Shown one piece after another: positions 1-9,700 of a stretch of 14,167 nucleotides of DNA. The position numbers and the translations under genes are program-made. Each line of letters starts with the position of its first letter. Position 1 is the first letter of the stretch. The notes beneath the pieces were generated by a model. It was given only the letters and a program-made list of their open reading frames with translations. It had not been told where the DNA came from and searched no databases. The stretch lies in assembly GCA_003024985.2 (NCBI GenBank), contig PXIH01S0001600.1. One strand, given 5' to 3'. The DNA is from Euperipatoides rowelli. Its lineage: Eukaryota > Onychophora > Udeonychophora > Euonychophora > Peripatopsidae.

Positions 1-614
1 TTTTTTTTGTTTTTTTTTTGTATTACCGTATATAACTCAAAGTGTATATTCTGTGATTTGTATAATTAGCCTATAGACTTATGTATTATATACAGTGTGT
101 AGATTGTTATATTAGAAATTAATACTGTATAATCCCACTTGGGATTAAACTTTTAAACATAAATAAATAAATAAGATTTATTACCATATCACATGTTGTT
201 GCATCATTAGTAATTTGGTTACCAAAAACTTGGGTCATGTGGCTCAGATTCCCAATATTAGTGGAACAAAATCATATCCGGACTAAGACATATGCAAAGA
301 CCACAGTCAAGTCATCTATGAACTTGAATCTGTTAGTAATATTAAAAATATTTCTGCCTTTCCCACCCAATCCCTATTATCAATTAGATGATACTAGATG
401 TTATTCAGACATTCAGGATATACTGTATGTGAGACCAGTACTACTGCTTTACATTAATACAATAATTTGACTACAATTATGCAAAGCTTTTATTTACATG
501 TTTATAATGATTGGATTTTAGTAGATTTGTGTTAGTTTATGTCTATAATGATTGGATTTTAGCAGATCTGTGTATATGTTACCTTTATATTTTTATCTAT
601 TCTGTTTTAACCAG
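1..614. other. Upstream intron, 3' part
   Basis: There is no coding similarity to the preceding myosin region. The start is a poly-T run (1-20), and an aaataaataaataag microsatellite lies near 160-175. A diverged tandem duplication occupies 503-573 (separate entry). The intron closes with a weak pyrimidine tract and ccag at 611-614. An open frame at 237-470 has no recognisable protein content. Confidence 0.7.
503..573. repeat. Short diverged tandem duplication, period 41 bp
   Basis: A 30-bp segment starting tataatgattggatttta at 503-532 recurs at 544-573 with two T/C differences. It lies in the intron about 40 bp before an exon acceptor. It is a simple local duplication with no sign of function. 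Confidence 0.8.
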
Positions 615-746
615 GAAGAATATAATTTAGAAGCTATCAACTGGCAACATATTGAATTTGTTGATAATCAAGATGCTTTGGATTTGATTGCAATTAAATC
701 ACTCAATATCCTGGCCTTGATTGATGAAGAAAGCAAGTTTCCTAAG
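615..746 (+). CDS. MYO7A: Myosin VII exon 1 of window: end of relay helix, relay loop and following helix
   Basis: This exon encodes 44 residues, [15 protein letters not shown]...[10 protein letters not shown]. It follows the acceptor tttaaccag and ends at donor GTGAAA (747). The start is set by the splice site, not by the ATG at 552, because codons before 615 do not match the family. EEY...W.HIEF.DNQ.ALD is the conserved relay-region sequence of class VII motors, which couples the nucleotide site to the converter. [11 protein letters not shown] is the conserved continuation that carries over into the next exon. The exon begins and ends in phase 0. Confidence 0.95.
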
Positions 747-3700
747 GTGAAACGAATTTTAAAACCTTTACTTTAAAATTTAAAAAACCTGCCCCATTCT
801 CACAAAAATGAATATTGAGTTTTATTTTGTTTTTAGGGCACTGATCAAACAATGCTAAATAAACTTCATAGAGAACATGGCAGTAACCGTAACTATTTAA
901 AACCAAAGTCTGACATCAACCGCTCATTTGGTCTCAATCATTTTGCAGGAGTGGTATTTTATGATACAAAAGGTAAAATCAAATTTTTTTGTTCATTTTA
1001 AATTTGAAATATCAATTACGTAATTGATAGAGCTAATATGTATTTGTAAATATACCTGTATGTTGATAAACTTTAGTAGTGTTGTGATAGGTAGGGTAAG
1101 ACCTTTTCGTGAAAATACTTAGTGTACTTAACTTATTTACACTCGAATTTAAAAATATATACAGTATATATTCTGAAAGTTTAATTAGTATTTTCTAATA
1201 TTGGCTGTTTCTATTTTTAAATCATTTTATTCATTTCCTATCAAGCTCATATGCTATGTCATCCTTGATTTAATCTTACTTCATTAGGCTTCTTGGAGAA
1301 GAACCGAGACACGTTCAGTGCTGATCTGGTCCAATTGATCCAGACATCCAAAAACAAGTTCTTGACTAACTTGTTCATGAGCGAGTTTACTATGGTGAGT
1401 TTAAAATTAAAGTTTTTTTTTTTTTAGAAATAAAATTATTCAACATTTTAATATAAAAAATGTTATTGCTAAAGTTTAATTGTCTAAGAAGTTTCCATTC
1501 AGTTTTTGTAAAATGTTGGATTGTTTGCAAAATTTGTAATAAATTTGTTTACTTAGAAATTGACTTTACTTTGAAATAATGTTTTGATGTCGCAAATTTA
1601 TTTTATTTGTTATAAGGGGAACTACTATATTTTATATGGCCGCTTAAATTCAGATTGAACAACCTAATTACAAGTACTGGGTAGCAATTGACAACCTTAC
1701 TGGGTTAATAGGAATAATTCGTAAAAAATTATCACTAATAAAATAATATTGATAATTACCGAACTTCAATAACTGTTTATCTCTTGAAGAAACTATAAAC
1801 CTAAACTTTATCATTAACAGATTATAAACCTATTCAAAGCCTTATTACCAAGAATGGGTCATACATACAGTATNTACAAAATATACTGTATATCAAAAGA
1901 CAAATGGTTCACTAAGGGCCTTTTGAGTGATGAACACATCCAGAAGACCAGTATCTGAGCATAAAATAAATCATCTTGGTTTTGGTGGCCAATAGTTTAT
2001 TTCCAAAATGGCTTAGTCCTATATTTTTTATTTGGAGTGTTGGATAAATTAGCTTACCTCAATGGAATATTAGGGCCCTCATCCAAAGCCACACTTTTCA
2101 NCATTTATTTTCATCGGCAACACATCTTTTTTATATAAATAAACAATCTAATCTTGAAATTAGTCTAGATTTAAAAACATCTAATAATAATCTATCGTTA
2201 GTACAATCTGGCAATTATTTAAATGATGCCAGGGTCTTCTTTTTATAGACCCAGAAGACCAGTATCTGAGCATAAAATAAATCATCTTGGTTTTGGTGGC
2301 CAATAGTTTATTTCCAAAATGGCTTAGTCCTATATTTTTTATTTGGAGTGTTGGATAAATTAGCTTACCTCAATGGAATATTAGGGCCCTCATCCAAAGC
2401 CACACTTTTCAGGAGAGTAGCCTATTTTTTTATCATTCATAACATTGCAAGCATAGGCCTTCTCATACAGCAATTATTCTGGCTGAAACACATTTTCATT
2501 CAGCCTAATGAAAAGTAACTTTCTTATTGTCTATTTTTGTGAAAACTATAGATTCTAGAAAAATAAATTATTCCATTAACTTTTAATGTTGTATATTCTT
2601 TATTTTTATTACTTCATTGAGAAATGGTGTGAGTATTGTGTGTATAATGTAGACCTCTCTATATACTGTAGGTATACAGTAATTTGTAATATAGTAGTTG
2701 AAATGTTAACTTCTGCAAGGAATCTTGCTTGGTATGTTTGAGAGACTAGAGAGAGAACATATGATAGTAGTATAGGTAACTAAGTGTTTAAGTTGTGACT
2801 CACCACTGAATGTACAATACAAGTTATCTAATAAAGTATTTGCAACTGTGTTAAAGTAATCTGCTGGTTTTGAGGAAACCTTCAAAATGGATACATAAAG
2901 GAAGAAACCCTTTTTCGTTTTTTATATACAGTAGATGCACCATATATTCATATTGTAGAAAAAATATATTCAAACAAATGGTGTTTCATTCCTTGCAGAC
3001 AGGAATGATAAAAACATAACAGGTGCTCTCCTTATTACAATAGCATATCTTTCATTAAAAATATAATGTATATTTTGATGTGCAAAGCCATACAAGTATG
3101 CTAAATTGTTCTAGACCAGGGATGGCCAACCTGTTACTTATGGTGATAGACTTTTTTAAATTGAAAGTTGTCACAAGTTACCATGAAAAAAAAACGTCAT
3201 TGAATTGATAACTTTTTTTGTATTTTAAGCAATATTATGGTTTTCTTTTTTGTTTAGACTATTTCAGAAATATGAACTTTTTTTTTTTTATCCAATTCAC
3301 AGGTTTTCAAATACCGGTAACTAACATTGAGATGTAAACATGATGTATTATACAATATTGCTTTTGTTTCCTTTTACTAAAAATCAATAATGTAATAGTT
3401 TAATAATTTCAGCATAAGTGAAACTCTGAGATTTTGTTAGCGTCCAAGCTAGTTTGTTTTTCTATATTTGGTCCAATTGTATTTAAAGATAAACTAGTGA
3501 ATATGCCCGTTACCAGTGTTGGGATAGTTCCAGTAAAAAAGGAACTAGTTCCTGTTCTTAGTTCCTGTTTTGAAAAAGGAACTAGTTCCAGTTCCAAGTT
3601 CCTTTTTCGTTCCTTTACCAGATCAAAAATATTGACAAAAAAAAAAAATTGCATATTTTATTATATTAGTGCATAGCTCGGCCTAGAAGTGTTTATTGTC

Positions 3701-6700
3701 CGCAAAATTACTAAAAGTGGGCAGAATGGGCATGCTCCCAGTGGCCCCAATTTTAAGGAGCCCCCATCCATAATTATTTTTTTTGATATGGTATGCACAG
3801 ACTTTTTGTAAGTTTTATCTATGTTAATAAACATTAGGTAGTGGCCCCCCCAATTTTTATGGGCTCTATCCATAAAAAAAAAAAAAAAAATATTGATATG
3901 GTATACATAGACCTAAGTTTTATCCATGTTAACAACATTAGTCAGTAGCTCCAATTTTAGGCACTCCACTTCTAAATAAAAAAAATAATATTGGTATGGT
4001 ATATCCATAGTTATTGCCTCCCCCCCCCATTTTGAGGAGCCCCACCACTAAATAAAATAAAACACATATTTACCTTTTTTTTATGTTTTTGGTAGGGTAT
4101 ATACAGACCTATAAAGGTTTTATCTATGTTAATAAACAGTCAGTTTTTAAACAGCAATATTAACTTTTTGCATTACAATGTATAGGCCCATTTTAGTAAT
4201 TAGAGAGATCTAGCCTAATAACTATTTCTTTTACAGTTAACCATTCCTCAAAACATCATTATAATGATGAAACAAGCCTACATTTATACAATTTTTTAGA
4301 AGGTGGGCTTTCCCCAAAACCAGTAGCACCTTCGGCTTGTTGTACTGAAATTTACTTAATAAATTGAAAATTCTTTATTAGCTGGAATCATCCTATACAA
4401 ATTACAATAAGAAAAAAGTGTTTCTTGGAAATAGTGCAAAAAAAATTTCTAATGCTGGACAAAGTAGTCAATTTCCGGAGCAATTTAGTCACAGCAACTG
4501 ACTATTGCTTCTAGCAGTAACAAAAAATAATTTGCATTTAACAGTCTCCAATTTAATTTAAATAAAAAATCCTCCAGGGCTTTGCCCTTGGATCTGACTT
4601 GGGATATACCTATTTCTGGACTAGGAGGCCCCATTTTTTTTTGTGCCCAGGGCCCCCAAAAATCTAAATTTTCTCCTGTGTATATTTATATACAATATAC
4701 AGTATGAGTGTGTATATATACATTATATACAGTAGTACAGTATATACTGTATATGTGTAGCCTATATATTGTATACACTAATATATTTTAATATTTAAGC
4801 TTCATTTATTTTCATCGGCAACACATCTTTTTTATATAAATAAACAATCTAATCTTGAAATTAGTCTAGATTTAAAAACATCTNTTTTTAAAAATGAACG
4901 CGTTCCTGGCTCGTTCCTTGAAAAAGGAATGAATCCAAGGAACGCGTTCCTTTGGATTTCGTTCCTACTCAACACTGCCCGTTACACGGGCATCAAACAT
5001 TTTTTTTGTTTGAACTTATTACAAGGGGATCAAACATTTATTTTTTATCTAAGAGAAAACACCACTTAATAAAGTTTCTAAAATGATTGAGAATCATTAT
5101 TCTTATGTGAGAGACAGAGCAGGTAGATGGTGCTGTTACTGGCTTCAGAATACAGCTTCGACACACGCTCTTCCCAATTAATATATAGGATAGTTAAAGA
5201 TAAATAGTTAAAAAACAGAACTCAGCATACTAAAGGCATGTTCGTCATTAGATTTTTTCAGTGCGTTTCATTTATTTGGTTTGTACCAGGTCACGTGAAC
5301 ATTTAATTTTATAGACGAACGATCTTTCTGAGTTAGTAAAGTACTCGATCATAATAAAATAGTTTAGTATGATTTTATGTAACAATAATTCCAATGCAAT
5401 TGAAATGAAATTCTAACTTATTAATAAAATAATATTTAAAAAAAAGTTTGTATCGAAGACTATTTTACAAAGACTAGCATTTTCAAATTACTGCATTAAT
5501 CCTTTCAGGTAAAGACTTGTGCAGCCTTACTTAAGGGGATATTTAAAATCAATGTATTTCCCCCCAAAAGAAATGAATGTAAAATTCATGACTAGAATTG
5601 CAGGTGATTAAAACGAAAAATTATTGCTACACCATCATCTAAGATATTGTAATCACTCAGTTTTACATAACAATTTCAATCTCTTTAATAAATCCAAGTT
5701 GAAACAATGATAACTTTTTTTGTCAGCCATTATGAAAACCAAACCTCACAAAGTAGCCAACTTCTCGAGCAGGGTTAGAAAGCTTGAAACGAAACTAATG
5801 AAATAAACTAGATTTTTTAATGGTGAATGGTCTAGTTAAATTTGTGCACTTAATAACGAACGAAAAAGTATTGAATGGTTTAAATAATTCAAAAAGTTAA
5901 CTATTGAGGAACATGCCTTAAATTATGAACACATTCTTTTTGTATTCTTAGTCATTTCTAGGAGGTATCAATTATAATAAAAATAATCTGTTATAATATT
6001 TAAAATAAAAGAATAGGTAAAAACTTGCAGAACATCAAAATGCAGCCACGTGTTTATTTTTAAATGATGCCGCTTATACAAAATGCAATGCCGCCATGAA
6101 CTTTTCCATTAACATTGAATAGGGTGAAATGGTACTAAGTTCAGAATGAGATAATTTACTTGTTTACTTTCATAATATAGAAACTGTCGATTTAAAATAT
6201 TTCTATTAAATTCAACTTTTTCCGTGAAGAGTATTAACAAATAAACAGAGTAGAATATTTATTTATTCATATTAAATATACAGTACCGGTACTGACATTT
6301 TTTTATATTTTTTTCAATAATTAATATTTATTGTAAATTGAATAAAATTGTTATTACTCTTGTGGTCCACCAAAAATGGCTCTGCGATTGATCTGTCGGC
6401 CACCTCTGTTCTAGATTCCTAGAAAGAGGTTAGTTAATATACAGTATGTAGCACAACAAAAGTTATAAAGTGGTTGAGTTTTAAATGTTTGTAATTATTA
6501 CCAATACACAACAATATTAAAATCGTTTATATATTTTTTTTAGTGAACGAATTGTCTCCAAGCAATCATCATAGTATGATTTTGGACATTCTTAAATACA
6601 GATCTTTTCTGAATGATAATAGATGAATATTCTAATTTATTTATTATTTGTTTCATTTTTTTTTTTTAATATTGTAATTTAAACTCATTGTAGACAAATT

Positions 6701-9700
6701 AATAAATTAATCCTCTTTTTATTTTATTCAGGGTTCTGAAACTAGAAAACGAACCCCTACACTGGCAGCTCAGTTCAAGAAGTCCCTCGATTCCTTGATG
6801 AAAACGTTAGGGTATTGTCAGCCATTTTTCATCAGATGCATCAAGCCGAATGAATTTAAGAAACCTATGGTAAGAATATTGCATAGAAATTTTTATTTAA
6901 ACTAGATATTGAGTATTTTAAATAGTGAGAAATTAAAAAGTCATTCCTGGTTAAGAATTTGAATTACAAAACAAAATAAAACATTGGAAATATATTCAAG
7001 ATGGGAAATTGCACTTTGTTTTGGTAATTTAGTAGGAAATAAATAATTCTAATATATATGTACAGTATTTATGATATCATACTGGTACTGTACAAATTTA
7101 GTAGATAATAGTTTCCTAACTAAGCATAGTTCATAATTAATTTCCATTCAATATACAGTAGGATATTTATGAACTTTAATTTCATTCTGAATATTTATTG
7201 AACTCTGTTGCGTGCCACAATTCATGCTTCTTTTTAATAATCTAAATCAATAAATATGTCTTAATAAACCACCTCTATTATTTTAATTCACCTGTATTAC
7301 ATAGTGACTTGAGAATAAAATGTAATAATCTTTTATTTGAACCCAGTTTTATAGTCATTATTTTTTAAATAGAGAAACAATGATTTATATTATGAAGAAA
7401 CATCAGCTTTTCCTTTCATAACTTTAATGTTTTATCATCATAAAGTAATAACATTCTTTATAATACATGCTACAAAACCAAAAAATTATACAAGCATGAG
7501 TTGGATGGGGAGAGGGGCGTTGTCATATGCTATATAATTTTATCACCACCTTATATGCCCTTTTATGCAATTGGAATGCACATACAATATGTCCATTTAA
7601 AATGTTTACAGCGTGCATCATACAAGTTCATAAATGAGCTCAATCAGTTTTGTTTATTATCAGCATTCTACCTACTATGTTTTAACTAGTGTTAATATTT
7701 GATTGTTTGTTTGTTTTTTTTTTTTTTTTTGTCTTTTTTTTTCTGTAAATACAGTATATGACATTTGCATATGATTTATGTAATAAGACGTAAGTCTTTC
7801 CTAACTCTTCTGAGTTAGTTAAATTAAATTACTTGGATCATATAAACCAAGTTAAATTGACAACCGTTATTAATTCAATTTTATTGCTATTTTTTTTTTT
7901 TTTTGATTAAATTTTATATATTAGAATGACTCAATTATTTTGATATACTATATTTTGTAGTTAATTAGACCTTTTTTGTCTGCTTACTCTCTTCGACTAA
8001 GAACACATTTTTATTTTTCAGTGAATAAGCAAGTTTATATGCATTTACATAATTATTTGTCTCAAATATTTTATCTCGTAAATCATTCAATATTATATCC
8101 TAATAAGTTGTCAGTTATCATCACGTGTATTATTGAGTTCATAGGAATACATCCACATTAAAATTACCGTATCTAAACAGTTAATTATGTTGCACTCTTT
8201 ATTTTAATTAATTTGTATTATGGTAAATTAACTAAACTAGACCCAGACTATAAACAAGTGTCCAATCATCTCATTTCATATTAGAATAAAATCACCATTG
8301 TTTGTTTGTTCTTTAGTCATTTGATCGAGAGTTATGTTGCAAGCAATTAAGATATTCTGGAATGATGGAAACTATAAGGATTCGACGAGCTGGATATCCT
8401 ATCCGGCACACATTTAAAGAGTTTGTTGAGCGTTATCGTATTCTTGGAAAAAATATTGGTCCTTCCCATAGGATCAATTGTGCAGATGCAACAGTGAAAA
8501 TTTGTACTGCTGTCTTGGGACGAACAGACTATCAATTTGGAAAAACTAAAGTATTCTTAAAGGTAAGAATAAATTTATGCTTTTTAATATCATTTGTCCA
8601 AAGACTTGTTACTTTGGTCATAATTACCAATATATACCGTAATACAAGCAAATGATTAAAAAAAATAGCCACTATTGAATCACTTCAAATTTCTGTCAAC
8701 CAATTTCTGTATTTAATATAAATCTAACCTTTTAAGTTTTACAACTTGTAAATGTGATAATATAAAACTGTACAAAGGCAACTAGGCCTAGGAAAAAATT
8801 AAGTACATATAGTAAATGTAATATCAAATATTAGTATTAAATTTCTCTGAAAAGTTTTAAACTTGTGACTAGGAAAAAAACAAATTTAAAACAAATGGGA
8901 GGCACTTCACTCTCGTATTGTTCAAATCTTGTTCTTTAGAATGACTTTCATTATGCCTTTTATATTCTTGTATAAGTTTAACCTTTACTGTTTCAAGTGT
9001 AAGTTTTGCTTCCTTTCTAGTCTCCAAAGCGGCTATCAGAATGCTATAACTGTCAGGAAGGCTTCCAAGATAATAACTAATAATTTGTTGGATATTTCTT
9101 GCCCTAACATAGTTAAATTATCCATCAAATTTAATATTTTATCAATATGTTCCTCCACATCACCCTGTTTACTTTGTTTCATTGTGCATAATCACTTAAA
9201 AACTTATACGTTCTTATTCAAGGTAGTCTTTTCATTATAATTTTTAAGTTCTTCCCACGTTTCTTTAGCGGTATTTGCTTTTTGATGTGCGCGAGTTGGC
9301 TATCCTCGACCAGTAGGCCTATAGTTATACGTGCCTTACCATCTTTCTTTGACCAGCTTGTCATTGTAGGTTCAAGCTTTGGCTCAACCACAACATCCCA
9401 TAAATCACCCCTGATCAAAAGTAATTTAACTTTATACTTCCTTAATTGATAATTTTTATTGTTGAGTTTTTCTATAAACCACTTACGCGCTTTCCGCCAT
9501 GTTGACTATACGTTTTGCTTATAAAGTAAAATTCAAAGTTCCTTCTAATAAAATATTTACTCTTTTATTTCCTACTTTTCCAGCACAATCTGGGTCCATA
9601 AACAATTTGGTTATGTAAAGTATCCTGTTAACATATAGATAACCACTAAATAGTTAGTAGTTTAATACATTTATTTATCACTGTGAAACATTACAATATG

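Larger units (their letters stand above)
3514..4977. mobile_element. Inner hAT-like non-autonomous transposon (1464 bp)
   Basis: The left end reads CAGTGTTGGGATAGTTCC and the reverse complement of the right end reads CAGTGTTGAGTAGGAACG. It is flanked on both sides by the perfect 8-bp duplication cccgttac (3506-3513 and 4978-4985). Termini CAGTGTTGGG with GTTCC-rich subterminal palindromes are typical of a widespread animal hAT group. Subterminal palindromes are ggaactagttcc at 3541-3552 and 3578-3589 and ggaacgcgttcc at 4939-4950, likely transposase-binding sites. The interior has a tandem array and low-complexity sequence and no transposase. An N at 4884 lies inside, but matching target duplications on either side support the join. 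Confidence 0.88.
3494..5193. mobile_element. Small repeat (228 bp without the inner hAT) inserted in the outer hAT
   Basis: The interval is flanked by a perfect 11-bp direct repeat ttaaagataaa (3483-3493 and 5194-5204). After removing the inner hAT and one of its target duplications, a 228-bp unit remains. It opens with ctagtgaatatgcccgtt, can form the hairpin TGCCCG-ttaca-CGGGCA, and closes with attaatatataggatag. The longer duplication fits target-primed retrotransposition of a SINE or a 5'-truncated LINE end, but there is no clear tRNA-like head and no poly-A tail. A MITE of another kind is possible. The call rests on the duplication and is inference. Confidence 0.45.
3117..6408. mobile_element. 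Outer hAT-like DNA transposon, non-autonomous or decayed
   Basis: The left end reads CAGGGATGGCCAACCT. The reverse complement of the right end reads CAGAGGTGGCCGACAG; 11 of the first 14 positions match. Both resemble the CAGGGGTGGCCAACCTG-type terminus known from many animal hAT elements. The flanks are ttctagac (3109-3116) and ttctagat (6409-6416), an 8-bp target duplication with one difference, as expected for hAT. Length is 3292 bp including younger insertions, or about 1.6 kb without them. No transposase reading frame is left. Its orientation cannot be set without a coding region. Confidence 0.78.
1395..6731. other. Intron 3 (5337 bp as assembled), transposon-rich
   Basis: The intron runs from donor GTGAGT to acceptor ttttattcag. 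The part 1395-1939 and the part 2412-3108 are plain AT-rich sequence in which I recognise nothing. Between them, 1940-2411 holds a perfect duplication and Ns. From 3109 to 6416 lies a nest of transposable elements (separate entries). The tail 6417-6731 is plain. The true length is uncertain because the stretch 2101-2411 is probably an assembly artefact. Confidence 0.85.

Noticed and set aside
237-470. 77-codon open frame upstream of the first exon
   Set aside because: No family resemblance, no repeats or domains, and the composition matches intron. It is not the myosin exon expected before EEYN.
552-776. ATG-started frame overlapping myosin exon 1
   Set aside because: Its first 21 codons and the residues after FPK are intron; the real exon is 615-746 between splice sites.
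3409-3873. Three short open frames on both strands in and near the inner hAT
   Set aside because: They run through terminal repeats and the minisatellite, overlap each other on opposite strands, and have no transposase motif.
7501-8161. Two short plus-strand open frames in intron 4
   Set aside because: Unrecognised, low-complexity translations; the myosin frame is continuous without them.
8347-8535. Minus-strand open frame opposite the converter exon
   Set aside because: It is the shadow of the conserved coding exon on the other strand.
8929-9240. 103-codon plus-strand open frame
   Set aside because: It is the complement of the copia gag relic, which reads on the minus strand.
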